From contig CAMGKS010000042.1 in NCBI GenBank assembly GCA_946056785.1, forward strand, positions 1-9,506: a stretch of 9,506 nt of DNA, given 5' to 3'. The position numbers and the translations under genes were made by a program. Under the pieces are notes generated by a model that was given only the letters and a program-made list of their open reading frames with translations, made no database searches and had not been told where the DNA came from. Source of the stretch: an uncultured Clostridia bacterium (GTDB lineage: Bacteria; Bacillota; Clostridia; Christensenellales; CAG-917). Shown piece after piece: positions 1 through 6,813 of the stretch. Each line of letters opens with the position of its first letter. Position 1 is the stretch's first letter.

Positions 1-1369
1 TACCCCTCGGTATAATTGAGACTTCGTGCACTTCATCGCAATGTTTAAGTTTTTTAGCAACAATGGCATGCCCCGATTCATGATATGCGGTAATGCGTTT
101 ATCAAAACTCGTGACGACTCTGCTCTTTTTGGCAGGACCTGCTATAACTTTATTTATAGCTTCGTTGACGTCTTTCATCTCAATGAGTTTTCTGTCCGCT
201 CTTGCCGCAAGAATTGCCGCTTCGTTGAGAAGGTTTTCTATGTCCGCCCCCGTAAAGCCGGCAGTTAAACGGCTAAGCGCTTTAAAATCGATTTCAGGCG
301 AGAGCGGCTTATTTCTTGAATGAACTTTGAATATTTCTTCACGACCTTTAACGTCGGGAACGTTGACGTAAATCTGTCTGTCGAATCTGCCCGGACGCAT
401 AAGAGCAGGGTCAAGAATATCCGCACGGTTCGTCGCCGCCATTATTATAATAGAATCGTTAGACTCAAAACCGTCCATCTGAACCAAAAGCTGATTGAGC
501 GTTTGTTCTCTTTCGTCGTTTCCGCCGCCAAGTCCGGCTCCGCGTTGACGACCTACGGCGTCGATTTCATCGATAAAAATTATGCACGGCATATTCTTTT
601 TCGCTTGTTCGAATAAGTCTCTGACTCGGGACGCTCCCACGCCGACGAACATTTCAACAAAATCTGAACCGCTTATCGAAAAGAACGGAACGTTTGCTTC
701 GCCGGCAACGGCTTTTGCAAAAAGAGTTTTACCCGTTCCCGGAGGGCCTACCAAAAGCACTCCTTTAGGAACTCTTGCTCCGATCTCACGGAACTTTTTA
801 CTGTCACGCAAAAAGTCGACAATCTCTTTTAATTCTTCCTTTTCTTCTTCGGCTCCGGCTACGTCGCTGAATCTGACTTTTACGTTTTGTGCCATATTAG
901 CTTTTGTCTTTCCGAAATTGAGCGCTTTGTTGTTTGCACCGCCCGACTGCTTGAAAAGAATGACAAAAAAGATGATGAGTAAAACAAGAGCAATCGCAGG
1001 AACTATCATCGAATAGAGCATACTAGACGTTGACGGATTGTCATAATTCAACACCGCCTGTACCGCCGGGGCAGTTCCTGTTTCGGGATAATATATCTCA
1101 TTATAAGTTTCAAGGAATTTTGTTCTCGAATCTATGAAACAATATGCGTTTTTCTTTGTTTGGTCAACGTATTCGACAATAACTTTGTAGCTGCCGCTTA
1201 AAGTAAGAGATTTGATTTCTCCGTTCTTCATCGCCTGCACCAAGCTACCCGAATTGCCGTCGAAACTTATTTCGTTTCTGTTTGTGAGCGTAACCGAAAG
1301 AATGATTGCCACAACCACCAATATCACGGCAATCGTAATGATTAACGTTCTTTTTCCGCTTGCGTTCAA
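1..1369 (-). CDS. ftsH: ATP-dependent zinc metalloprotease FtsH (N-terminal 456 residues; runs off left edge)
   Basis: Membrane-anchored AAA+ protease that unfolds and degrades misassembled membrane proteins and some short-lived cytosolic proteins. Reading the minus strand gives 456 codons without a stop. Domains in order: TM1 at about residues 9-29, an external domain at 30-115, TM2 at 117-140, and an AAA+ module with Walker A GPPGTGKT (208-215), pore-loop Phe241 in MFVGVG, Walker B IIFIDEID (263-270), sensor Asn314, and a second region of homology ending in MRPGRFDR with arginine fingers R325 and R328. The peptidase domain begins with the zinc motif HESGH (430-434). The third zinc ligand and the rest of the protease lie outside the window; full-length family members are about 600-700 aa. 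The start is a TTG at 1369-1367, four bases after GGAGGA; an in-frame TAA lies upstream and no ATG or GTG lies between. All visible catalytic residues are intact, so this is a normal gene cut by the window edge. Confidence 0.97.
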   Translation of the reverse strand, partial: MNASGKRTLIITIAVILVVVAIILSVTLTNRNEISFDGNSGSLVQAMKNGEIKSLTLSGSYKVIVEYVDQTKKNAYCFIDSRTKFLETYNEIYYPETGTAPAVQAVLNYDNPSTSSMLYSMIVPAIALVLLIIFFVILFKQSGGANNKALNFGKTKANMAQNVKVRFSDVAGAEEEKEELKEIVDFLRDSKKFREIGARVPKGVLLVGPPGTGKTLFAKAVAGEANVPFFSISGSDFVEMFVGVGASRVRDLFEQAKKNMPCIIFIDEIDAVGRQRGAGLGGGNDEREQTLNQLLVQMDGFESNDSIIIMAATNRADILDPALMRPGRFDRQIYVNVPDVKGREEIFKVHSRNKPLSPEIDFKALSRLTAGFTGADIENLLNEAAILAARADRKLIEMKDVNEAINKVIAGPAKKSRVVTSFDKRITAYHESGHAIVAKKLKHCDEVHEVSIIPRG

Positions 1370-1373
1370 ATTG

Positions 1374-1379
1374 TCCTCC
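1374..1379 (-). promoter_or_regulatory. ftsH ribosome binding site (decides TTG start)
   Basis: GGAGGA on the minus strand, four bases before the TTG. It is the only strong Shine-Dalgarno match near the N-terminus of the FtsH frame and justifies choosing a TTG start. A second in-frame TTG four codons upstream overlaps this site and is therefore not the start. Confidence 0.85.
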
Positions 1380-1382
1380 AAT

Positions 1383-1395
1383 GCTACTTTGTAGC
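1383..1395 (-). promoter_or_regulatory. Small hairpin directly 5' of the ftsH Shine-Dalgarno
   Basis: GCTAC-AAA-GTAGC in the ftsH leader: five perfect base pairs with a 3-nt loop, ending three bases before GGAGGA. It is too short to act as a terminator. It could hold the SD region open or affect ribosome loading, but that is inference; a chance 5-bp stem is also possible. Confidence 0.35.
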
Positions 1396-1488
1396 GACCG
1401 AAAAGATTTTAAACTCAATTTGCCTCTATATCAAATTTTGACGTACAAAAGCAACGAATCAGTTTAAAATATATTCGGTTATGCGTTG

Positions 1489-1517
1489 ATTATATCAATC
1501 TTGATAAAATTAGTCAA
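1489..1517 (-). promoter_or_regulatory. SigA-type extended -10 promoter for ftsH
   Basis: On the minus strand: TTGACT (1517-1512; 5 of 6 to TTGACA), a spacer of exactly 17 bp (1511-1495), then TATAAT (1494-1489; 6 of 6) preceded by TGA, an extended -10 element. The predicted start near 1482 gives ftsH a leader of about 110 nt. It lies just past the end of the yyaC-like gene, so ftsH can be transcribed independently of it. This is the best promoter match in the window. Confidence 0.8.
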
Positions 1518-1531
1518 CTTATGCCCATAAG
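1518..1531 (-). terminator. Weak hairpin just past the yyaC-like stop codon
   Basis: CTTAT-GGGC-ATAAG on the minus strand begins one base beyond the yyaC-like stop codon: a 5-bp stem with a 4-nt loop. The next bases are TTGACTAATTTT, so the T-tract is poor. It could be a weak terminator or only a palindrome abutting the ftsH -35 box; read-through into ftsH is plausible. Confidence 0.3.
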
Positions 1532-1532
1532 C

Positions 1533-2006
1533 TTAAGCCCACAAATTTTGCATGCCGTCTTGCAACAAACAATATTCTATCGTATCGTTGACCAATTTTG
1601 CAATTTTTTCAGCCATTTTACGCACAAATTCCGCGTCGGCACTGAGCAACGAACAAAGCGGATCGTCGGTGTTTTCCGCAACGACGCCCAAAATGCCTAC
1701 GTCGCCGATCGCCTTTGAATTTTTATCGAAGGCAGCCTTTGGGCGAACGCCCTTTTTAATTATTATTTTCCCGACGTCAACCGCCTTGCCAACCGACGCG
1801 TCAACGGCTATAATAAGATTTTTTTCGTGGGTGTTTTTTAAAAACCTCACCGTATCATCTATGCAATTTCCGTTTATTTCGTGATTTAAATCGCCGTATA
1901 CAAACGTCTTTACGTTATATTCGTCTTTTAAAATGCTGCCTACCATCGGAGCAAGACTGTCGCCCGAAACTTCCGCCGTTCCAAAACATACTACAATCGG
2001 TTTCAT
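1533..2006 (-). CDS. yyaC: YyaC-family sporulation protein (DUF1256)
   Basis: A 157-aa soluble protein resembling the YyaC/DUF1256 family, which is related in fold to the germination protease GPR and is found in endospore formers; its biochemical role is not settled. Family-like blocks are CFGTAEVSGDSLAPMVG (7-23), VYGDL (36-40), IIAVDASVGKAVDVG (65-79), the GVRPKAAFDK stretch (86-95) and IGDVGILGVV (100-109), followed by a helical C-terminus. The frame is open for 14 more codons upstream, but the chosen ATG at 2006 has a perfect GGAGG five bases before it and leaves the conserved block at the usual N-terminal position. It is somewhat shorter than B. subtilis YyaC (about 205 aa). It lies upstream of ftsH on the same strand, separated by a gap that carries the ftsH promoter. 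Regulation by a sporulation sigma factor is expected from the family, but no convincing site was seen. Confidence 0.85.
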   Translation of the reverse strand: MKPIVVCFGTAEVSGDSLAPMVGSILKDEYNVKTFVYGDLNHEINGNCIDDTVRFLKNTHEKNLIIAVDASVGKAVDVGKIIIKKGVRPKAAFDKNSKAIGDVGILGVVAENTDDPLCSLLSADAEFVRKMAEKIAKLVNDTIEYCLLQDGMQNLWA

Positions 2007-2011
2007 AAATA

Positions 2012-2016
2012 CCTCC
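2012..2016 (-). promoter_or_regulatory. Ribosome binding site fixing the yyaC-like start
   Basis: GGAGG on the minus strand, five bases before ATG 2006. It selects the inner Met over the upstream ATG at 2048, which has no SD. Confidence 0.85.
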
Positions 2017-2169
2017 GATTGTATTATTGCCTTATATACGAATTTCACACGTTCCGACTACGCTTTATAAAACGATTATTTTAAATTTTAAAAGATTATT
2101 TAACCTGTTATAATCTTAAATTTCTAATCTTAATTTCTACGTTCGCCGAATTGCTTTAATAATCTTTTA

Positions 2170-2217
2170 TAATTCCGATTACAATTAATTCCGATTACAA
2201 TTAATTCCGATTACAAT
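2170..2217. repeat. Perfect 3 x 16 bp tandem repeat
   Basis: Three identical head-to-tail copies of TAATTCCGATTACAAT at 2170-2185, 2186-2201 and 2202-2217, with no mismatches. It lies in non-coding DNA behind the start of the yyaC-like gene. Identity over three copies suggests recent slippage expansion, or selection as a repeated binding site. Confidence 0.95.
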
Positions 2218-2362
2218 ATATTTTTATCTTAAAAATTAAATGTATCTTAAATTTTAAAACGTCAATTGTAAAACGTATTGTTTTTTTTATTTTTTCTTGC
2301 CTTGTAGCCGCATTTTTATATAAATGCCTGTTAAATAGCAAATTTACTGTTTTTTAGATAAG

Positions 2363-2379
2363 TTTACAAAATTTGTAAA
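2363..2379. repeat. 17-bp palindrome TTTACAAA-A-TTTGTAAA
   Basis: Two perfect 8-bp arms around a single central A. The spacing is too tight for an RNA hairpin, so if functional it is more like a dimeric-protein operator. The half site TTTGTAAATAA recurs at 2511-2521. Confidence 0.6.
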
Positions 2380-2507
2380 TAAATTATGCCCGTTTATATT
2401 GCTTTTGAAATCGTTTTGTTATATCATATATTTGAATAATTATATAATACGTATATCCGCTATTAATCAACGGCATATCGGACAACCGTTTTGGTGCGGT
2501 TTGCTTA

Positions 2508-2540
2508 CAGTTTGTAAATAACGATGTAAATAACAAACTG
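2508..2540. repeat. Inverted repeat enclosing a direct repeat
   Basis: CAGTTTGT (2508-2515) pairs with ACAAACTG (2533-2540) across a 17-nt loop. Within and overlapping it, TGTAAATAAC occurs twice at a 12-bp period (2513-2522 and 2525-2534). It is followed on the plus strand by a run of A, so it is not a plus-strand terminator. It could be a regulatory site upstream of the CvpA-like gene. Confidence 0.5.
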
Positions 2541-2568
2541 AAAAAAACGAGCGACATAGGACATTCTA

Positions 2569-2574
2569 TATAAT
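2569..2574 (+). promoter_or_regulatory. Candidate -10 box for the CvpA-like/1112-aa unit
   Basis: A perfect TATAAT about 125 bp before the ATG. No recognisable -35 lies 16-18 bp upstream, where the sequence is an A-run followed by CGAG, and no TG extension is present. The call therefore rests on the hexamer alone in AT-rich DNA. Confidence 0.3.
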
Positions 2575-2589
2575 TGTTCGGGCAAAATT

Positions 2590-2617
2590 TTTTTTGACTT
2601 CTTATTAAGTCAAAAAA
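2590..2617. repeat. 11-bp inverted repeat in the leader of the CvpA-like gene
   Basis: TTTTTTGACTT (2590-2600) and AAGTCAAAAAA (2607-2617) are perfect complements around the 6-nt loop CTTATT. Only two of the 11 pairs are GC and no T-tract follows, so it does not look like an intrinsic terminator. It lies about 80 bp before the ATG and could be an operator or leader hairpin. Confidence 0.55.
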
Positions 2618-2699
2618 CGCTTAAAAACTGTCGGATAGGCTGCAATCGGTTTTGTCGCCGTCACGCTTAGCCGCATATCAAATTACAAAAAGAGGAACT

Positions 2700-3458
2700 A
2701 TGCAATTTGCAACCATGGCGTTCAATCTGTCGGACGGAGCTATTCTCCTTGTTCTGCTGATTGCGTTTATAAGAGGAATAAAAAAAGGTTTGTCGGGGTC
2801 TTTAAAAGGCTTTGTTTTTAATCTTTTGATTTTTCTTTTGTCGTTGTATCTTGCCGGCGTCTGTTCGAATCCTCTTTTAGACACGCCTACAGGCGAAAGC
2901 CTTTATCAAGCAATATACAATTTATCCGACGGCTGGGGCGATATGTTCACAAAGCCCGTCTATTTCACGTCCGGCAACGCCATGATTTATAACAGCGAAG
3001 GCACTCTCGTCGCTTTAGAATCTGCCGCCCCGAACGTTATCTTGGGACTTATTGCCAAACTGCTTGCCAAAAGCTTACTTCCGGCAGAAGGCGGAGTTTC
3101 TTTGAAAGAAGCGTTGGTTCCGAATCTCGTGTCGATAATCTTTGCAATTATCCTTATTTTATTGTTCTTCATAATCTTAAAGATATTGCTTAAAATCATC
3201 GCTCGACTTTGGGAAAAACCGATTGAAAACAATCCTAAACTTAAAGGGCTCGACAAATTTTTAGGACTGGTTTTTTCGATCTTTATGGGAATTGTGTTTG
3301 TGCAGTTCGTTTACGGTCTGCTGGGCATATTCGAAAATCTCGGTTTTATGGGAACGGCAATGAATTATATTAAAGATTCGGCTTTCTCAAAATTGGTCTA
3401 TTACGGCAATCCTATACGAACGTTACTTATAAATATGTTCGGGGCATTCGGCACGTAA
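2700..3458 (+). CDS. CvpA-like multi-spanning membrane protein
   Basis: A 252-aa integral membrane protein resembling the CvpA/colicin V production family, which is poorly understood and linked to envelope processes. Visible features: TM1 at about 11-25 followed by the charged RGIKKG (25-30), where CvpA proteins carry R-G-x-x-x-G; TM2 at about 36-54; a polar loop at 55-115; a semi-hydrophobic stretch at 112-125; TM3 at 143-167; then LKGLDKFLGLVFSIFMGIVF (181-200), which matches the CvpA pattern 'l-d-r-l-l-G-l-v-f-G'. It is longer than typical CvpA (about 160-180 aa) because of the inserted loop between TM2 and TM3. The ATG at 2700 has AGAGGA four bases before it; the TTG frame start at 2652 lacks an SD. 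The stop is 16 bp before the next ATG, so the two genes are almost certainly co-transcribed. The family call is by pattern only. Confidence 0.65.
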   Translation: MQFATMAFNLSDGAILLVLLIAFIRGIKKGLSGSLKGFVFNLLIFLLSLYLAGVCSNPLLDTPTGESLYQAIYNLSDGWGDMFTKPVYFTSGNAMIYNSEGTLVALESAAPNVILGLIAKLLAKSLLPAEGGVSLKEALVPNLVSIIFAIILILLFFIILKILLKIIARLWEKPIENNPKLKGLDKFLGLVFSIFMGIVFVQFVYGLLGIFENLGFMGTAMNYIKDSAFSKLVYYGNPIRTLLINMFGAFGT

Positions 3459-3474
3459 TCGGAAAGGGGGAAAT

Positions 3475-6400
3475 ATGAGCGGAGAAAAAAAGCACGGTTG
3501 CAGGAGCTGTTTTAAAAACGTTTTCATTCTTATTATCGGAATGTTACTAGGCATCGTTTTGTTTGTCGGATCAATTGTCGGCACGGTTTACGTTGTGCTT
3601 ACTTCCGTTACTCTTGAACAGATGCAAAACACCATCGGTGTTGAATTGATAAAAGAAGACAACAAAGAAATGCTCAATATGACGGTGTTCGAATTCGTTT
3701 CAAGCCTTATAGGAATGGTCGGCAATATTTCCAACACTTCTATAAACGATTTGTTAAGTAAATTTAATCTTCCGATTCCTGACGAAATTGCGGGTATCGA
3801 CATATCTCCGCTTTTCGACTACCCTATTCTTGAAATACCGCAACACGTAAGTGACGTAACAAAAAACATAAAACTTTCAGCTCTCGAAGAACTTGCGGGA
3901 ATCAATTTTGATGATTTTAACTTGCCTGTTTTGTCACGCCTTAAAAACGAAACTTTTCAGACGGCTCTTTCTAAACTTTTCAGTTCAATAAACGGAAATA
4001 TGACTCTCCGTTCGCTTGCATACGATTTCGGCATCGACCTCGCAGGCGAAAACGAACTTCTAAACAACTTAAAAGATTTATCTCTCAGCAATCTCGGAGA
4101 CGCCGTAGACCTTATCACTCTTTCGGAAATAATATCTATCAGCAACGACCTTTATATCAAAGCCTCTGAACTCGATGAAAAATATTTATACGTATATGCC
4201 GACGTATATGAAGCCGTTGACGATTTAGACGTTCAGGGAACTTCTTCCACCACTTCCATTTTCGGAGTTACGGCAGATAAAAGCGCTTTGGAAAGAAAAG
4301 AACTTCGCTACGTACGTAAAACGGACGAAAACGGCAATGCCGTCCTTAACGGCGAAGGTCAATACGTTTATGAAATTGACAACAGTTCCTATTACTTCGA
4401 CCGCTATACTGCCGATGATGCGGGCGAATTCGTCTTAGTCGACGGAAACTACGTTGCATATAACGAGTCTGCACACAGCGGCATGCAACGCTATAAACAA
4501 ACGGAATCTTTTGAAAAATATAAATTGAAAGACGGCAAATACGTTATCGACGCCACTCTTTCAGGAAAAACTTTTTACCGCAGAATTGAATATAAACCGT
4601 TTTCTTCGGGAGATTATTCTACGTATCCGGAAAGATATTTAAAAGCTTATATCAACAATTTCGTAAAAGACGGAACGGACTACGTTCCCGCTCAATACGG
4701 TTACGTGAAAATTTACGATTATGAATATTTAATCGGTACGTCTACAACGGCAAACGCTCCGACTTCCGAATCAGAATTTACGCCTATTGCTTCTTTAAGC
4801 GAAATTAAGACTTTGACGGAATCGTCAACGACTTTATACGTTAAATACGTTGCGGAAAACGGCAGCATAAGCTTTTTTAAATTAAAGAGTTTCGGTATCG
4901 ACTTCGGAACGGAACTCGAACCTATCGTTCCAAACGACGACAGCAGTCTTTCAGATGAAAAAACCGGCTATTTTAAATTCTTTAACGGAACAAGCGACAA
5001 GACTCTTCAAAGCATTGCCACAACCGTCGTGAAAAATCTCAGCGACGTGGTAGACAAACTTAAAAACCTTACTTTGGGAGAAGTCATCGACGTTTATGAC
5101 GAAACCGTTTACGATACGAACGGCATTACCGTTATTCACGAAAAAAGCCCTGCGGTTCTTATTGCTTTGAAAAACACTAAAATAAGCGATTTCAGCGAAA
5201 AAATCAATACGCTTACTTTAAAACAAATTATTGACATAAACGAAGAAGATCCGAATACGTCGAAGATTTTAATCAGCCTTAAAGACAGCACTTTAAATTC
5301 ATTGTCGACCGATATAGGAAATATGGTGCTTAGCGACGCTGTGGAAATTTCCGACGCCTCTTCATCGGTTTTGAAAAAACTTGCTTATACGAAAATAAAC
5401 AACGTCGGAAGCGCCATAAGCAATATTGTAGATTCTCTCGTTTTAAGCGAAATTGTAGACGTAAACGAATACAATCAATTGTCTGTCGACGATATGGCGT
5501 CAACTTATCTTCTTGAAATCGTAAATCCTTACGTTGAGGACAACAACGGAAATTACGTTTTTGTAAACGGCGATTACGTGGCGTATGACAGTTCCGACCC
5601 AAGTCACGCCGCCCTTCAAAGATATTCGCAAAACTATATTTTCGTCAAAAATTCGGACGGAGGATATGTTTACGTCGACAACAGTTCAAGCGGCGACTTA
5701 GTCGCTTACGACGTAACGAATTCGAAAATGCCTAAATTTACGGAGGGATATATAAACGACTCGTCATATACCGTAAAGTTTTATGCTTTAGATACCAACG
5801 TTGAAACTAATCCGTCGTTTGACATCGGAAATCCTTCGACGGCTTTCGTTTTAATCGACAGTTCGAATTATGCGACTTATAATAATGCGAAATACGGTAA
5901 ATACGTCTCTAATTTCGTAGGTTTTATTAAAAAACCGAAAACGTACGACGCCGCCACCTACGGTGATTTGTATAAAAAAGTCTTTGTACAAAAACAACTT
6001 CTGACAAACGTTAACGAAGCTAATACCTACGTTATTGCAAACGAATTGCTTACGGTATACGATTCGGACAATCTCGCTCATCAGAAATTCGCAAAATACG
6101 TTCCTGTCCCGTATGAAGGCGACTTAGCAGGATACGTTTATTATTCCGAAGACTTAATAACGTTTACTGAATACAATAAAACCGTCCATGGAGAAATCGA
6201 TTCCGTTAAAAGCAACTTATACGTAATGGAAATCTATAACGCCGAAACACATTCGTCTTACAGCGGAGATTATTATATCTATTACAGCGGCCTTTTGCTT
6301 GACGAAACGGGAAGTAAATATCGGACTCTTCAACATTACTCTTTGGTTTACGGATATCTGGCAAGTGCCGACGAAGTAAATTCTTACGTAACCAAAACGG

Positions 6401-6813
6401 AAACCTACGGCTCTTATACAAACGTTAAAACCGCAAAAAAGGTCAACTATTTAATTGCCAACGGAAAAGAAATGAAGCAAAGCGAAAAAATTCTTATCGC
6501 TATCAACAGTCAAGCTCTCTCGGAAATGAACTCCGTTTTTGAAAATCTCACTCTCGGCGACATAATAAATTCGGAACCGGACAGTTTCTTTGACGGTGAA
6601 ATAATGACAAGCAAAATCAACCAGATGACTTCTGCAATCACAAAGAAACTGTCTAATGCGTATATGGGCGACATTCTTAACTGGGCAAATATAAGCGTCG
6701 GTCCCGAAATTTCGTTTGCATTGCAAAATATCACCTTGCAAGATTTCTTCTCCGGTTTAAAACTTTCGGTCGACGGCGAAGGAAACGCCATAATTGTTTA
6801 TGAGATTTCTTAA
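3475..6813 (+). CDS. Giant repeat-containing membrane-anchored surface protein, unknown function
   Basis: 1112 aa, not assignable to a family I know. Residues 1-14 are basic and carry C-x-x-C (C9, C12), the only cysteines in the protein. One membrane helix follows at about 15-43, with no clear signal-peptidase site. The remaining ~1070 residues are polar, Ser/Asp/Tyr/Asn-rich and probably outside the membrane (positive-inside rule). They combine two repeat types. Type H is a helical unit of roughly 30 residues ending in L-T-L-G-E-V-I-D-I, seen at about 197-223, 511-541, 562-590, 598-626, 632-664 and 1006-1033. Type Y is tyrosine-rich, with DGNYVAY followed by M/L-Q-R-Y, at about 319-346, 696-723, 791-818 (weaker) and 931-961 (weaker). 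There is no LPxTG motif, C-terminal helix or enzymatic motif. The SD AAAGGGGG sits just before the ATG, which lies 16 bp after the CvpA-like stop. A structural or adhesive envelope role is inference. Confidence 0.9.
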   Translation: MSGEKKHGCRSCFKNVFILIIGMLLGIVLFVGSIVGTVYVVLTSVTLEQMQNTIGVELIKEDNKEMLNMTVFEFVSSLIGMVGNISNTSINDLLSKFNLPIPDEIAGIDISPLFDYPILEIPQHVSDVTKNIKLSALEELAGINFDDFNLPVLSRLKNETFQTALSKLFSSINGNMTLRSLAYDFGIDLAGENELLNNLKDLSLSNLGDAVDLITLSEIISISNDLYIKASELDEKYLYVYADVYEAVDDLDVQGTSSTTSIFGVTADKSALERKELRYVRKTDENGNAVLNGEGQYVYEIDNSSYYFDRYTADDAGEFVLVDGNYVAYNESAHSGMQRYKQTESFEKYKLKDGKYVIDATLSGKTFYRRIEYKPFSSGDYSTYPERYLKAYINNFVKDGTDYVPAQYGYVKIYDYEYLIGTSTTANAPTSESEFTPIASLSEIKTLTESSTTLYVKYVAENGSISFFKLKSFGIDFGTELEPIVPNDDSSLSDEKTGYFKFFNGTSDKTLQSIATTVVKNLSDVVDKLKNLTLGEVIDVYDETVYDTNGITVIHEKSPAVLIALKNTKISDFSEKINTLTLKQIIDINEEDPNTSKILISLKDSTLNSLSTDIGNMVLSDAVEISDASSSVLKKLAYTKINNVGSAISNIVDSLVLSEIVDVNEYNQLSVDDMASTYLLEIVNPYVEDNNGNYVFVNGDYVAYDSSDPSHAALQRYSQNYIFVKNSDGGYVYVDNSSSGDLVAYDVTNSKMPKFTEGYINDSSYTVKFYALDTNVETNPSFDIGNPSTAFVLIDSSNYATYNNAKYGKYVSNFVGFIKKPKTYDAATYGDLYKKVFVQKQLLTNVNEANTYVIANELLTVYDSDNLAHQKFAKYVPVPYEGDLAGYVYYSEDLITFTEYNKTVHGEIDSVKSNLYVMEIYNAETHSSYSGDYYIYYSGLLLDETGSKYRTLQHYSLVYGYLASADEVNSYVTKTETYGSYTNVKTAKKVNYLIANGKEMKQSEKILIAINSQALSEMNSVFENLTLGDIINSEPDSFFDGEIMTSKINQMTSAITKKLSNAYMGDILNWANISVGPEISFALQNITLQDFFSGLKLSVDGEGNAIIVYEIS

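Larger units (their letters stand above)
2007..2699. other. Divergent AT-rich intergenic region without a gene
   Basis: About 690 bp between the minus-strand yyaC-like gene and the plus-strand CvpA-like gene. No credible coding frame is present. It holds a perfect triple 16-bp tandem repeat (2170-2217), a GCATTT/AAATGC inverted repeat (2310-2327), a near-continuous palindrome (2363-2379), an 8-bp inverted repeat containing a 12-bp period direct repeat (2508-2540), a TATAAT box (2569-2574) and an 11-bp inverted repeat (2590-2617). It must carry the promoters of both flanking units. A small RNA cannot be excluded. Confidence 0.7.

Noticed and set aside
26..1016. Plus-strand open frames through the left 1 kb
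   Set aside because: They are antisense to ftsH, whose minus-strand frame shows every AAA+ and zinc-protease motif without interruption.
2007..2080. A forespore or mother-cell sigma promoter for the yyaC-like gene
   Set aside because: GCGTA with a loosely matching CGTATATA about 18 bp downstream resembles a SigG-type pair, but the -10 mismatches too many consensus bases to call.
2310..2327. GCATTT/AAATGC hairpin as a terminator
   Set aside because: The stem is only 6 bp and no T-tract follows on either strand; no gene ends nearby.
2652..2699. Longer N-terminus of the CvpA-like protein from the TTG at 2652
   Set aside because: It adds 16 polar residues with no SD, whereas ATG 2700 has AGAGGA at correct spacing and starts close to TM1.
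3588..6791. Several minus-strand frames of 60-96 codons inside the giant gene
   Set aside because: They lack SD sequences and family motifs, and lie opposite a continuous 1112-codon frame with a strong SD.
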